Shown here in pieces: positions 28,762 to 37,776 of a stretch of DNA of 64,000 nucleotides (the first letter of the stretch is position 1; each line of letters begins with the position of its first letter). The DNA comes from Paracoccaceae bacterium (GTDB taxonomy: Bacteria > Pseudomonadota > Alphaproteobacteria > Rhodobacterales > Rhodobacteraceae), in contig JANSYL010000001.1 of assembly GCA_024742455.1 (NCBI GenBank), positions 124,001-188,000 on the forward strand, read 5' to 3'. Below the pieces are notes generated by a model, which worked only from the letters and a program-made list of their open reading frames with translations, searched no databases and was not told the origin of the DNA. The translations under genes were made by a program, and so were the position numbers.

Positions 28762-29119
28762 GGCCGCGCTGGCGCTGACGGGCCGGGTGCTCCTGTCCGC
28801 GCTCATGCTGGCAGGCACGGCCCAAAAAATCATCGACCCTTCGGGCGCGCTGGCGTTGCTGGATCTCGCGGGCTGGCCGCTTTGGCTGATCTGGCCCTCG
28901 GGCCTCTTCACCACCATCGCCGGGCTCGGCATCCTCGCGGGGGTCGCCACCCGGCCCCTCGCCCTTGCCGCCGCGCTTTACTGCGTCCTCACCAGCTATT
29001 TCCATATTCTCCTTGCCGATCCCTGGCAGGTCACGATCGCGGCCAAGAACTGGACCATCGCGGGCGGGTTCCTGGTGCTGGCCGCACACGGGCCGGGGCG
29101 CTGGGCGCTCAGGCCCTGA
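28736..29119 (+). CDS. DoxX family membrane protein
   Basis: 127 aa from tandem ATGs at 28736 overlapping the last 26 nt of gyrA, so translation is probably coupled. It has four hydrophobic segments: [54 protein letters not shown] and [15 protein letters not shown]. The DoxX fold is clear from [16 protein letters not shown]...P and the final NW-x-x-x-GG motif. These proteins sit in thiosulfate- or redox-related contexts, but here the function is unknown. Confidence 0.8.
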   Translation: MMPPTPRAEAALALTGRVLLSALMLAGTAQKIIDPSGALALLDLAGWPLWLIWPSGLFTTIAGLGILAGVATRPLALAAALYCVLTSYFHILLADPWQVTIAAKNWTIAGGFLVLAAHGPGRWALRP

Positions 29120-29370
29120 CCGGGCGCAATGTCTGTGGCGTCCGGGCAGAACCGGGCAAAAACATGTCGGGCCGCCGGGCAATCCGGTCACGTCGCCGTG
29201 AACGCCCCGGCCCCTTGTTTCCCTGGCGATCCGGGGAAATTGTGTGCGGGCCGCCTCAATTTGAGCGGGATTTTTCCACACTGCGCCCTCAAACCCGACA
29301 GAGTTCGGGCCGACAGTTTCCCTAATGCTGCCCTGCGGATGTTCCGCAGAGGGTTCTGGAGGGAAAACAA

Positions 29371-29946
29371 ATGAACCACCACGCCACCGACCGCGTCATG
29401 CTCAGCGATTTGGCCACCATGGTCTTGCGGGTCCTGATCGGGTCCTATTTCGTGGCCGTCGCGCTTGAGATCATTCCGGGCACCGACCTGTCGGTCCTGT
29501 TCGCCACGGTTCTGGCCGCGCCGCTCGACAAGGCGGTCGCCACCGGGCTGGTGTTCCTTTTGTCCTTCATGGTGATGATCGGCCTGCATACCCGCGCCGC
29601 GGCCCTGCTTCTGGCGCTGATGACGGTGTTTTCCAGCTATCTTGCCATGGTGCAGACGGCCGGTGGCGCCGACCTGGCCAGTTTCTGGCGCGACGTGGCG
29701 CTGATCGCGGCGCTGATCCTGACCTACCGCGAACCCGACCCGCGCCATCCCCACCGAGTGCGGGTGGTGCGCAGGCATGTGCAGCCGCGCCGCCTGACCC
29801 CCAAGGTGCCCGCCGAGATCCCGCGCCCGGTGCGCCCGCGCCGTCCCGGCCATGCCCTGGCCGCCCGGCTCAGTGCCGCAAGGGCCGAGATCGCGCGCCA
29901 TGACGATATCGACAATATCTTCGTCGACCCGCCCCAGGGGGCCTGA
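29371..29946 (+). CDS. DoxX-like membrane protein with basic C-terminal tail
   Basis: 191 aa, start preceded by GGAGGG. Residues 1-115 form about four membrane helices in the DoxX-like pattern (VLRVLIGSYFVAVALEIIPG, ATGLVFLLSFMVMIGLHTRA, LLLALMTVFSSYLAMV, FWRDVALIAALILTYRE). Residues 116-170 are strongly basic and Pro-rich (RPVRPRRPGHAL) and probably cytoplasmic. Function unknown. Second of three small membrane-protein genes after gyrA; a 251-bp spacer without recognisable features precedes it. Confidence 0.72.
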   Translation: MNHHATDRVMLSDLATMVLRVLIGSYFVAVALEIIPGTDLSVLFATVLAAPLDKAVATGLVFLLSFMVMIGLHTRAAALLLALMTVFSSYLAMVQTAGGADLASFWRDVALIAALILTYREPDPRHPHRVRVVRRHVQPRRLTPKVPAEIPRPVRPRRPGHALAARLSAARAEIARHDDIDNIFVDPPQGA

Positions 29947-30129
29947 CATCACCGCCGCGGGCCGGGCTGCCGGTCCGCCGCGCCAGCGCCGCCTGCCCGC
30001 CACCACCTGCCCCGCAATCACACGCAAATTGCCTCAATTGCCACCTAATGCGGTCCAGTTTCACCGATACGACTTGGGCAAGGGTCGCAAAGGCCCGAAC
30101 CGAGCAGTGACATACGAACGGGTAACGAC

Positions 30130-30573
30130 ATGACCACATTCACCGAATGGCTCCGGCTCCATATGCGGATCTGTCTGGCCGCGACGCTATTCATCGAAGC
30201 CGCCATCGGGCTTTTGCCGCAGGTCGACCCCGAGGCCTATGCCACGGTGATCGGGCAGATCCCGCCTTCGCTGAAACTGCATTCCTCGGCGCTGTCGGCG
30301 CTCTATTTCGTGCTGTCGATCTGGCTGGTCTTCGGCATCCGCACCAGCCAGGTGGCCTTCATGTCGGCGGTTCTGCTGATCGCGCCCGCGATCATCACCA
30401 CCACCGATGGCGACCCGGCGCTGGCGCTTAAGGTCACGCTGATCACGGTGTTCTCGATCCCGCTCGTCGCCTATGGCGGCGGCCGCTATACCTTGCTGGA
30501 AACACGTGAACCCTGGATGTTCGAAGACGACCCCGAGGAAGAAGCCGCCGTCGAACGCAGCAGCCGCGCCTGA
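30130..30573 (+). CDS. Multi-span membrane protein of unknown function
   Basis: 147 aa, about four helices: [56 protein letters not shown] and [16 protein letters not shown]. An acidic C-terminus ([12 protein letters not shown]) follows. Helical spacing resembles the DoxX-like neighbour but no diagnostic motif is present. A strong terminator (30604-30637) follows. Confidence 0.7.
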   Translation: MTTFTEWLRLHMRICLAATLFIEAAIGLLPQVDPEAYATVIGQIPPSLKLHSSALSALYFVLSIWLVFGIRTSQVAFMSAVLLIAPAIITTTDGDPALALKVTLITVFSIPLVAYGGGRYTLLETREPWMFEDDPEEEAAVERSSRA

Positions 30574-30603
30574 CGCACCCCATCCGCGCCTTCGTCCCGC
30601 GGA

Positions 30604-30637
30604 AAACGCCCCCGGCCTTGTCTGCCCGGGGGCGTTT
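30604..30637 (+). terminator. Intrinsic terminator upstream of trmFO
   Basis: Perfect 12-bp stem AAACGCCCCCGG / CCGGGGGCGTTT with a 10-nt loop. It ends the membrane-protein transcript only 15 nt before the trmFO ATG. Confidence 0.88.
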
Positions 30638-30652
30638 GCATTATCTGCGCCC

Positions 30653-32023
30653 ATGACGAAAAACGCGGCGAACAGAATACAAATCATCGGCGGCGGCATG
30701 GCCGGGTCCGAGGCCGCGTGGCAGGCGGCCGAGGCAGGCGCGCAGGTCACGATCCATGAAATGCGGCCCGGGGTCGAAACCTTCGCCCACCGTACCGGAT
30801 CGCTGGCCGAAATGGTCTGTTCCAATTCCTTCCGGTCCGATGATGACGAACAGAACGCGGTCGGATTGCTGCATTGGGAAATGCGCGCCGCCGGGTCGCT
30901 GATCATGGACATGGCCGATGCCCACCGCCTGCCTGCGGGGGGCGCGCTGGCCGTCGACCGTGACCCCTTTGCCGAGGCGGTGACCGCGCGCCTGACGGCG
31001 CATCCGAATATCGAGATATCGCATGACGAGGTGACGGCGCTTCCCGATGACGGGCCGGCGATCATTGCCACCGGCCCGCTGACCTCGGGCAAGCTGGCCC
31101 AGGCGATCGCGGCCGAGACCGGGCAGGACGCACTGGCCTTTTTCGACGCGATCGCGCCCATCGTCTATGCCGACACGATCGACATGACCGTCGCCTGGCG
31201 GCAGTCGCGCTATGACAAGGGCGAGACCGAGGAAGAACGCACCGCCTATATCAACTGCCCGATGACGAAAGCCGAATACGAGGCGTTCATCGACGCGCTG
31301 CTGGCGGCCGACAAGACCGAGTTCAAACCGGGCGAAACCGCAAGCTATTTCGACGGCTGCCTGCCCATCGAAGTGATGGCAGAACGCGGGCGCGAAACCC
31401 TGCGCCACGGGCCGATGAAACCGGTCGGTCTGACGAACCCGCACAAGCCCGACGAAAAAGCCCATGCCGTGGTCCAGCTGCGCCGCGACAATGCGCTGGG
31501 CACGCTCTACAATATCGTCGGGTTCCAGACGAAAATGCGCTACGGCGCCCAGACGGACGTGTTCCGGATGATCCCGGGCCTGCAGGATGCAAGCTTTGCC
31601 CGGCTCGGCGGCATCCACCGCAACACCTTCCTGAATGCGCCCACCCTGCTGGACGGGGAAATGCGGTTGCGGTCCAAACCCCATATCCGCTTTGCCGGAC
31701 AGATCACCGGCGTCGAAGGCTATGTCGAATCGGCGGCGATGGGGCTTCTGGCGGGCCGCATGGCCGCGGCGGAGCTGCGGGGCGACAGGCTGGCCCCGGT
31801 GCCGCAGGTCACGGCGATGGGCGCGCTGATCCATCACATCACCGGCGGGGCCGAGGCCAGGACCTTTCAGCCGATGAACGTGAATTTCGGCCTGTTCCCC
31901 CCGGTCGACGGGCTGAAGGGCGGGCGCCGGGGGCGCAAGGACCGTTACAAGGCCTATACGGACCGGGCGAAGGCGGCATGGACCGATTGGCTGGCCGGGC
32001 CCGCACGCCAGGCAGCGGAGTAG
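30653..32023 (+). CDS. trmFO: Folate/FAD-dependent tRNA m5U54 methyltransferase
   Basis: 456 aa. Methylates U54 of tRNA using methylenetetrahydrofolate and FADH2. N-terminal FAD motif [21 protein letters not shown]. Characteristic TrmFO segments are [11 protein letters not shown] (catalytic Cys), [42 protein letters not shown] and the C-terminal [13 protein letters not shown] with [13 protein letters not shown]. The start at 30653 lies immediately after a terminator and lacks a Shine-Dalgarno sequence, so the mRNA may be leaderless. Confidence 0.96.
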   Translation: MTKNAANRIQIIGGGMAGSEAAWQAAEAGAQVTIHEMRPGVETFAHRTGSLAEMVCSNSFRSDDDEQNAVGLLHWEMRAAGSLIMDMADAHRLPAGGALAVDRDPFAEAVTARLTAHPNIEISHDEVTALPDDGPAIIATGPLTSGKLAQAIAAETGQDALAFFDAIAPIVYADTIDMTVAWRQSRYDKGETEEERTAYINCPMTKAEYEAFIDALLAADKTEFKPGETASYFDGCLPIEVMAERGRETLRHGPMKPVGLTNPHKPDEKAHAVVQLRRDNALGTLYNIVGFQTKMRYGAQTDVFRMIPGLQDASFARLGGIHRNTFLNAPTLLDGEMRLRSKPHIRFAGQITGVEGYVESAAMGLLAGRMAAAELRGDRLAPVPQVTAMGALIHHITGGAEARTFQPMNVNFGLFPPVDGLKGGRRGRKDRYKAYTDRAKAAWTDWLAGPARQAAE

Positions 32024-32074
32024 ACCGGGCCCCGGCCAAGAAACCATCTGTGCGTCCCGGGCCAGGGCCCGGTC
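32023..32074 (+). terminator. Probable terminator after trmFO
   Basis: Ten-base inverted repeat GACCGGGCCC / GGGCCCGGTC whose left arm starts on the last base of the trmFO stop codon. The 32-nt loop can form a smaller GC stem. There is no strong T run afterwards, so termination efficiency is uncertain. Confidence 0.45.
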
Positions 32075-32114
32075 TGCATTTCCATTCCGCCGCGCCTGCT
32101 GTTAGCCTTGGGCC

Positions 32115-32723
32115 ATGAAAAAACCTCTCGACCCGGGCCTCTGGACGCCCCGCTCTCCCGAAGACACCCGTGCGCTCTATGCCGAATGGGCCACCGGCTA
32201 TGACGCCGATCTCGACCGCGCGGGCTACCGCACGCCCGGCCGCGTGGCGGCGGCGCTCGCCGGTCACCTGCCCGACCGCGCCGCCCCGATCCTCGATTTC
32301 GGCTGCGGCACCGGCCTGTCGGGCCGCGCGCTGAAGGCGCAGGGTTTCACCACCATCGACGGCACCGATATCACGCCCGAGATGCTGACCCTGGCCTGGG
32401 AAAGCGGCATGTATCGCCGCGTCTGGGCGGGCGAACCGGGACAGCTTGGCGATGTGAGCCCGGGCGATTACGCCGCCATCACCGCCGTCGGCGTGGTCAG
32501 CTACGGCGCCGCCCCGCCCGAAACGCTTGGGATGCTGGTCGACGCGCTGGCCCCCGGCGGCCTGCTGGCGTTCAGCTATAACGACTCCACGCTCGCCGAT
32601 GACGATTACATGGACGCCTATGAAGCCGCGCTCACCCGGAGCGATCTGCAGTTCGCCGATTACGGCCCGCACCTGATCGAAAAGGACATGGGGTCCAAGG
32701 TGTTCGTCCTGCGCAGGACCTGA
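32115..32723 (+). CDS. Class I SAM-dependent methyltransferase
   Basis: 202 aa. Rossmann methyltransferase with motif I ILDFGCGTGLSGRAL (about 58-72), acidic post-I residue in IDGTDITPEML, and motif IV-like YAAITAVGVVSYG. N-terminal YAEWATGYDADLDRAGY is common in methyltransferases of small-molecule type (UbiE/WBSCR27-like). Substrate unknown. Followed by gluQ after 6 nt. Confidence 0.85.
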   Translation: MKKPLDPGLWTPRSPEDTRALYAEWATGYDADLDRAGYRTPGRVAAALAGHLPDRAAPILDFGCGTGLSGRALKAQGFTTIDGTDITPEMLTLAWESGMYRRVWAGEPGQLGDVSPGDYAAITAVGVVSYGAAPPETLGMLVDALAPGGLLAFSYNDSTLADDDYMDAYEAALTRSDLQFADYGPHLIEKDMGSKVFVLRRT

Positions 32724-32729
32724 CCGCCC

Positions 32730-33578
32730 ATGACCCTCGTGCGCACCCGCTTCGCGCCCTCGCCCACCGGACCGCTGCACCTGGGCCATGCCTATTCCGC
32801 GCTGTTGAACGCGAAACTGGCGGGGCTGCCCGGCGACACCTTTCTGCTGCGCATCGACGATATAGACCAAAGCCGCGCCCGCCCCGAATGGGAGGCCCAG
32901 ATCTATGACGACCTGGCCTGGCTCGGGCTCAGCTGGCCCACCCCGGTGCGCCGTCAATCGGACCATGCCGACGACTACCGCGCCGCCATCGCGCGCCTGT
33001 CGGAGGCGGGGCTGACCTTTCCCTGCCGCTGTTCGCGCCGCGATATCCGCGAGGCAGCCTCGGCCCCCCATGACGACAGCGCCCACGGACCCGGCGGCCC
33101 GGTCTATCCCGGCACCTGCCGGGGCCGGTCGATAGCCGAGGCGGGGCCCGACGATGCGATCCGGCTCGACATGGGCAAGGCCGTGGCAGCGATGCCCTCT
33201 TGGCCATCGATCCTGGAAACCGGGGTCGAACACGGCACCCATGCGCTGACGGCGGACAACCTGATCCGCTATTCGGGCGATATCGTGCTGGCCCCGCCGG
33301 GGATGGCGGCGTCCTATTACCTGTCGGTCGTCGTCGATGACGAGGCGCAGGGCATCACCCATGTGGTGCGCGGGCTGGACCTTGCGGGCAGCACCGATAT
33401 CTATGTCTGCCTCAGCGTTCTTCTGGGATACCGGATGCGGCAGTTTCACCACCACCGTCTGATCACGGATGACCGCGGCACGCGGCTGGCCAAGCGCGAC
33501 GACGCACGGTCGATCGCCAGATACCGCGCCGACGGGTTCCGCCCGCGCGATATCCGCGCCCTGATCGGGCCGATCTAG
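32730..33578 (+). CDS. gluQ: Glutamyl-Q tRNA(Asp) synthetase
   Basis: 282 aa, about the length of GluRS catalytic cores lacking the anticodon-binding domain. Attaches glutamate to queuosine 34 of tRNA-Asp. HIGH-type motif [24 protein letters not shown]-type motif is [12 protein letters not shown]. Putative zinc ligands are in [10 protein letters not shown] and YPGTCRG. Its 3' end overlaps the convergent HerA-like gene by 4 bp. Confidence 0.93.
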   Translation: MTLVRTRFAPSPTGPLHLGHAYSALLNAKLAGLPGDTFLLRIDDIDQSRARPEWEAQIYDDLAWLGLSWPTPVRRQSDHADDYRAAIARLSEAGLTFPCRCSRRDIREAASAPHDDSAHGPGGPVYPGTCRGRSIAEAGPDDAIRLDMGKAVAAMPSWPSILETGVEHGTHALTADNLIRYSGDIVLAPPGMAASYYLSVVVDDEAQGITHVVRGLDLAGSTDIYVCLSVLLGYRMRQFHHHRLITDDRGTRLAKRDDARSIARYRADGFRPRDIRALIGPI

Positions 33579-35125
33579 CGCCCCCGGAACACCCCGCCCA
33601 GAACCCCGCGCACCACGGCGCGCCCCGCCTGCGTGCCGATCTGGCGTGCGAAGGATTTCGCAAAGGCCTGCCCCACGCTGTCGGAACGTGACGATGACCG
33701 GCGCGGCGTGCTGGCGGACCGGCCCACCTGATTGCCGGAATAGCGCCGCGCGGCGTTGAATTCGCGCGTGGCGGGCGACGGGTCCTCGGCGGCGGCTTCG
33801 ACGGCCTCGGCCTCGCGCGCGGCGGTCTCGGCACGGGCCTTCAGCATCTCGAAGGCACTTTCGCGGTCTATGGTGGTATCGTATTTGCCCGCCAGCGGCG
33901 AGGCGGCGATCAGGCCCGCGCGCTCGGCCTCGGTGATCGGGCCAAGTTGCGACGAGGGCGGGCGGATCAGGGTACGCTGCGCGATCCCCGGAACCCCCTT
34001 TTTCTCGAGCATCGACGTCACGGCCTCGCCCACGCCGACCTCGCGGATCGCATCCTCGATCTCGAAATCGGGGTTCTCGCGGTAATTTTCGGCCGCCTGC
34101 CGCAAGTCGCGCTGGTCCTTGGCGGTGAAGGCCCGCAGCGCGTGCTGGATGCGGTTGCCCAGCTGACCCAGGATATCCTCGGGCACATCGGCCGGGTTCT
34201 GGGTGACGAAATAAACCCCCACGCCCTTGGACCGGATCAGGCGCGCGACCTGTTCGACCTTGTCGATCAGCGCCTTGGGCGCATCATCGAACAGCAGATG
34301 CGCCTCGTCGAAGAAGAACACGAGCTTCGGTTTGTCGGGGTCGCCGACCTCGGGCAGGGTCTCGAACAACTCCGACAACAGCCAGAGCAGGAAGGTCGCG
34401 TAAAGCCGGGGCGACTGCATCAGCTTGTCGGCGGCCAGCACGTTCACCCGGCCCCATCCCTTGTCATCGGTCAGGAACAGGTCGTCGAGGGCCAGCGCCG
34501 GTTCGCCGAAAAACTGCGCCGCGCCCTGCCCTTCGAGCACCAGAAGCCGCCGCTGGATCGCGCCCACCGAGGCGGGCGAGATATTGCCATAGCGCAGCGA
34601 CAGGTCGGCCCGGTTCTCTCCCACCCAGACAAGCAGGGCCTGCAGGTCCTTGAGGTCGAGAAGCGGCATCTCGTTTTCATCGGCGACGCGGAAGGCGACA
34701 TTCATCACCCCCTCCTGCGCCTCGGTCAGTTCCAGAAGCCGCGACAGAAGCAGCGGCCCCATCTCGGACACCGTCGTGCGTACCGGGTGGCCCTGTTCAC
34801 CGTAAAGGTCCCAGAAAGTGACGGGGACCGCGTGATAGGCATAGTCGGAAAACCCGATGGTCCGGGCGCGTGACATGAACGCATCATGGAGCTTGAAATC
34901 GGCGCGCCCGGATTTGCCCAGGCCCGCAAGATCGCCCTTCACATCGGCCAGAACCACGGGCACGCCCTGCACCGAGAAGCTTTCGGCGAGGATCTGCAGG
35001 CTGACCGTTTTGCCGGTGCCCGTGGCCCCTGCGATCAGCCCGTGCCGGTTGGCGTAATCCAGAAGCAGCGCCTGTGGCACCGCGTAATCCGGGCCGCCGC
35101 CCCCGATGAAAATCCCGTTCTCCAT
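33575..35125 (-). CDS. HerA-like (DUF853) ATPase
   Basis: 516 aa. FtsK/HerA-superfamily ATPase: Walker [13 protein letters not shown] (about 35-46), followed by [13 protein letters not shown]; Walker [13 protein letters not shown] (about 265-276); sensor-like [29 protein letters not shown]. The C-terminal 80 residues are Ser/Arg-rich with a glycine-rich end. DUF853 proteins are widespread but not functionally defined. No HerA-partner nuclease (NurA) is adjacent. Confidence 0.85.
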   Translation of the reverse strand: MENGIFIGGGGPDYAVPQALLLDYANRHGLIAGATGTGKTVSLQILAESFSVQGVPVVLADVKGDLAGLGKSGRADFKLHDAFMSRARTIGFSDYAYHAVPVTFWDLYGEQGHPVRTTVSEMGPLLLSRLLELTEAQEGVMNVAFRVADENEMPLLDLKDLQALLVWVGENRADLSLRYGNISPASVGAIQRRLLVLEGQGAAQFFGEPALALDDLFLTDDKGWGRVNVLAADKLMQSPRLYATFLLWLLSELFETLPEVGDPDKPKLVFFFDEAHLLFDDAPKALIDKVEQVARLIRSKGVGVYFVTQNPADVPEDILGQLGNRIQHALRAFTAKDQRDLRQAAENYRENPDFEIEDAIREVGVGEAVTSMLEKKGVPGIAQRTLIRPPSSQLGPITEAERAGLIAASPLAGKYDTTIDRESAFEMLKARAETAAREAEAVEAAAEDPSPATREFNAARRYSGNQVGRSASTPRRSSSRSDSVGQAFAKSFARQIGTQAGRAVVRGVLGGVFRGR

Positions 35126-35159
35126 GACCTGCTCCGTTCTGCCGCAATCCTGCGCGCCG

Positions 35160-35273
35160 AGAATACATCCTTAACCTTTCCACGCCAGTCTGAGACGCAT
35201 CCGGGGGCCTTGTTTCCCCGGTCTTACCTTCCTCCCTGTCACCTGGCCGCGTCCTTCGGGGCGCGGCTTTTTT
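35160..35273 (+). ncRNA. Candidate small RNA 1
   Basis: The end is defined by a near-perfect intrinsic terminator (GCCGCGTCC, TTCG tetraloop, GGGCGCGGC, then T6) at 35246-35273. Just upstream lies a 6-bp hairpin CCGGGG/CCCCGG (35201-35221) and then a pyrimidine-rich single-stranded stretch CTTCCTCCCT that could pair with ribosome-binding sites. No open frame fits. The 5' end given is a guess; no clear sigma-70 promoter was seen. Confidence 0.35.
35246..35273 (+). terminator. Strong intrinsic terminator with TTCG tetraloop
   Basis: Stem GCCGCGTCC / GGGCGCGGC (one G:U) capped by TTCG and followed by six T. No rightward coding sequence precedes it. Confidence 0.85.
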
Positions 35274-35324
35274 CGCCGCGCGCGGATGGGCACGAAAATG
35301 CAGCGTTTCGGCGCAACTGGGCTG

Positions 35325-35353
35325 TTGACGGGTTCGTGCCCGTGCCGTAGCGT
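35325..35353 (+). promoter_or_regulatory. Candidate sigma-70 promoter
   Basis: TTGACG (35325-35330), 17-nt spacer, TAGCGT (35348-35353). The -35 is good and the -10 is weak but spacing is ideal; transcription would begin near 35360, 70 nt before the second orphan terminator. Confidence 0.45.
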
Positions 35354-35359
35354 CCCGCC

Positions 35360-35429
35360 CATAAGTCGGCCAGTCCGACAGGGAGAGAAAATTGCCAGGG
35401 GGTCCGCTTGCGGGCCCTTTGGTTTTTTT
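35360..35429 (+). ncRNA. Candidate small RNA 2 or attenuated leader
   Basis: Between the candidate promoter and the terminator at 35400-35429 lie ~70 nt: a 5-bp hairpin GTCGG/CCGAC (35365-35379), a purine-rich single-stranded stretch AGGGAGAGAAAA and the terminator. It could be an independent sRNA or an attenuator in a long leader of the ialB-like gene 168 nt further on. Confidence 0.35.
35400..35429 (+). terminator. Intrinsic terminator with T7 tail
   Basis: Stem GGGTCCGC / GCGGGCCC (one U:G) with a short loop, then TTTGG and seven T. Confidence 0.75.
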
Positions 35430-35597
35430 CGGCGCAGGGTGGTTTGGGGCGCCGTCACTCGGCCGGCCAACGCCCCCACGATCCTGCGCGAAGTTTCGCA
35501 CAGCACCGCGTTTCGACGCAAAATGTGCCCTGACACTGGCCTGAAAACCTGTTACGCGGCCCTCGATTTCAATCATCGCTCGAGGATACAGGCCCAG

Positions 35598-36197
35598 ATG
35601 AAAGTGCATACATCCCTTTCCGCCATCGCTTTTGCAGGCCTGCTGGCCGCAGCCCCCACGCTGGCCGCAGCACAAGAGGTCGACCTGCCCACCGGGCAAC
35701 CGGTCGGCGGTGAAACCTATGTCGCCGACACCTATGGCGACTGGGACCTGCGCTGCATCCGCGTGGAGGAGGGCCAGCCCGAGCCCTGTTCGCTCTACCA
35801 GCTGCTGCAGGATGACGAAGGCAACCCGGTGGCCGAATTCACCCTGTTCGACCTGCCCGATGGCGAACAGGTGGTGGCGGGCGCGACCATCGTGACGCCG
35901 ATGGAAACGCTTCTGACCCCCGGCCTGCGGCTGCGGATCGATGACAATGCAGGTTCGCAGTTTCCCTTCGCCTTCTGCCAGCCGATGGGCTGTTTCGTGC
36001 GCCTTGGCCTGACGGCCGCCGATATCGAAACGATGCAGAACGGCGGCGAGGCGATCGTCGGGATCGTGCCGCTCCAGGCGCCGGGGGCCGTGGTGGAGCT
36101 GACGGCATCGCTGTCGGGCTTCACCGATGGCTTCGCCGCGCTGGAGGAACGCAACGCCGTTGCCCAGGAACTGTTCGAGGCCCTGCAGGACGGCTGA
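35598..36197 (+). CDS. Invasion-associated locus B (IalB) family protein
   Basis: 199 aa from Met at 35598, which starts a good signal peptide MKVHTSLSAIAFAGLLAAAP ending near LAAAQ. Upstream in-frame Mets lack a signal peptide. The IalB family pattern is visible: YGDWDLRC near the mature N-terminus, EPCSLYQLL, LTPGLRLRIDD, FAFCQPMGCFVRLGL. Four or so cysteines suggest disulfides in the periplasm. IalB was named in Bartonella, but the family is widespread in free-living alphaproteobacteria with unknown function. Confidence 0.85.
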   Translation: MKVHTSLSAIAFAGLLAAAPTLAAAQEVDLPTGQPVGGETYVADTYGDWDLRCIRVEEGQPEPCSLYQLLQDDEGNPVAEFTLFDLPDGEQVVAGATIVTPMETLLTPGLRLRIDDNAGSQFPFAFCQPMGCFVRLGLTAADIETMQNGGEAIVGIVPLQAPGAVVELTASLSGFTDGFAALEERNAVAQELFEALQDG

Positions 36198-36213
36198 GCC
36201 TCGTTTTCGAACC

Positions 36214-36255
36214 CGGTCCCGGGAGGCGTGCGCCTGCGCGCGCGCCCCGGGACCG
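36214..36255. terminator. Bidirectional terminator-like inverted repeat
   Basis: Perfect 10-bp arms CGGTCCCGGG / CCCGGGACCG around a 22-nt GC-rich loop, between the convergent ialB-like and fabF genes; its right arm ends next to the fabF stop codon at 36257. No T run. Confidence 0.5.
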
Positions 36256-36256
36256 A

Positions 36257-37468
36257 TCAGGGCGCCTTGCGCAGCGCCAGAACCGCGTTGAGCCCGCCGA
36301 AGGCGAAGGCGTTCGACAGAACCGCCGTCACCTGCGCCTCGCGCGCCTCGTTCGGCACCACATCCAGCGCACATTCCGGGTCGGGTTCCTCGTAACCGAT
36401 GGTCGGGGCGATCACCCCGTCCTTCAGCGCCATGATGCAGGCCAGCATCTCGACCGCGCCGGTGCCGCCGATCAGGTGGCCATGCATCGACTTGGTGGAC
36501 GAGATCATCAGCTTGTCGGCATGGGTGCCGAAGACATCGGCAACCGCGGCGCATTCGACCTTGTCATTGGCCGCGGTGCCGGTGCCGTGGGCGTTGATAT
36601 AGCCCACCTCGTCCCGCGCCATTCCCGCATCCTTCAGAGCGCCGCTGATCGTGCGTGCAGCCCCCTGTTTCGAGGGCATCACGATGTCGGCGGCATCCGA
36701 GGCCATGGCAAAACCCGACACCTCGGCCAGGATCTCGGCGCCGCGTCTCCTGGCGTGGTCGTAGTCCTCGAAGACGAAGACCGCCGCGCCCTCACCCTGC
36801 ACCATGCCGTTGCGGTTGGCCGAGAACGGGCGGCAGGCATCCTTGGACATCACCCGCAGCCCTTCCCAGGCCTTGACGCCGCCGAAGCTCAGCATCGCCT
36901 CGGAGCCGCCGGTCAGCATCACGTCGCAGGCGCCGGACCGGATCATCTGAAACGCCAGCCCCATCGCGTGGTTCGACGACGCGCAGGCCGTGGCCACGGT
37001 GAAGGCCGGCCCCTTGAGGTTGTATTCCATCGACACGTGGCTGGCTGCGGCGTTGTTCATCAGCTTCGGCACGACGAAGGGATGGACGCGGTTCTTGCCC
37101 TCTTCGTAGACCGAGCGGTAGTTTTCGTCCCAGGTATTCACCCCGCCCCCGGCGGTGCCCAGCACCACGCCAGACCGTGTCGCCAGTTCGCCACTGAAGG
37201 ACAGCCCGGCCTGTGCCATCGCCTCGCGTGCGGCGATCAGGGTGAACTGGGTGAACCGGTCATAAAGGGTGATCTGCTGGCGGTTGAACAGCGCCTCGGG
37301 GTCGTAATTGCGGACCTGACCGCCGATCTTGACCGACAGCCGGTCGACATCGCGCAAATCCAGCGGACCGATCCCGCAGCGCCCCTCGCGCATCGCCTCG
37401 AGCGTGCTCGGAACATCGGCCCCGAGCGCGTTGATCGTGCCATGGGCAGTGATGACGACGCGGCGCAC
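36257..37468 (-). CDS. Beta-ketoacyl-ACP synthase (KAS II type)
   Basis: 403 aa. Condensing enzyme with complete Cys-His-His triad: nucleophile in TVATACASSNHAMG, histidines in NAHGTGTAANDKVE and KSMHGHLIGGTGA. The C-terminal NAFAFGGLNAVLAL matches the FabF consensus. It is encoded next to a dedicated acyl-carrier protein and an LpxD-type acyltransferase, rather than with the housekeeping fab genes. It therefore probably extends a special hydroxy- or long-chain acyl group rather than bulk fatty acids. ACP gene upstream by 6 nt. Confidence 0.9.
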   Translation of the reverse strand: MRRVVITAHGTINALGADVPSTLEAMREGRCGIGPLDLRDVDRLSVKIGGQVRNYDPEALFNRQQITLYDRFTQFTLIAAREAMAQAGLSFSGELATRSGVVLGTAGGGVNTWDENYRSVYEEGKNRVHPFVVPKLMNNAAASHVSMEYNLKGPAFTVATACASSNHAMGLAFQMIRSGACDVMLTGGSEAMLSFGGVKAWEGLRVMSKDACRPFSANRNGMVQGEGAAVFVFEDYDHARRRGAEILAEVSGFAMASDAADIVMPSKQGAARTISGALKDAGMARDEVGYINAHGTGTAANDKVECAAVADVFGTHADKLMISSTKSMHGHLIGGTGAVEMLACIMALKDGVIAPTIGYEEPDPECALDVVPNEAREAQVTAVLSNAFAFGGLNAVLALRKAP

Positions 37469-37474
37469 GGGCGA

Positions 37475-37744
37475 TCAGGCCGGGTGCTGTTCGGCGACCA
37501 ACGCCTCGACGGCCGCGACTATGGCGGCCACCGACGAGATGTCGAAATCACTCTGATCGGGTTCGTTGGCGTTGAAGGGCACCTGGATGTCGAAGGCTTC
37601 CTCGATGGCGAAAATCGATTCCACCAGCCCCAGGCTGTCGATGCCCAGATCCTCAAGCGTTGCGTCCATTTTGACATCGGCGGGCTCAAGCACCGCCTGT
37701 TCGGCAATGATCGCGATGATCCTGTCTTTGACCGCCTCGGTCAT
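37475..37744 (-). CDS. Acyl carrier protein, AcpXL-like
   Basis: 89 aa from ATG at 37744, preceded by GGGGGTG; a GTG four codons earlier is possible. The phosphopantetheine serine is in LEDLGIDSLGLVESIF. The motif after it, FAIEEAFDIQVPFN, resembles the FAIDKEFGI.IP segment of the specialised rhizobial AcpXL that carries very-long-chain fatty acids for lipid A. Housekeeping ACP would read DLGADSLD. Sits between the KAS and the LpxD-like gene. Confidence 0.87.
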   Translation of the reverse strand: MTEAVKDRIIAIIAEQAVLEPADVKMDATLEDLGIDSLGLVESIFAIEEAFDIQVPFNANEPDQSDFDISSVAAIVAAVEALVAEQHPA

Positions 37745-37776
37745 GGTCACCCCCACTTGCTCGTTCGCCGGCTGAC

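Larger units (their letters stand above)
35126..35597. other. Intergenic region with two orphan terminators
   Basis: 472 bp between the leftward HerA-like gene and the rightward ialB-like gene. No convincing coding frame. Two strong rightward terminators (35246-35273 and 35400-35429) have no rightward gene before them, and a promoter-like TTGACG/TAGCGT pair (35325-35353) precedes the second. See the two ncRNA candidates. Confidence 0.7.

Noticed and set aside
34884-36554. 556-codon leftward frame across herA-like, spacer and ialB-like genes
   Set aside because: It spans terminators and several real genes in other frames and has no coherent domain.
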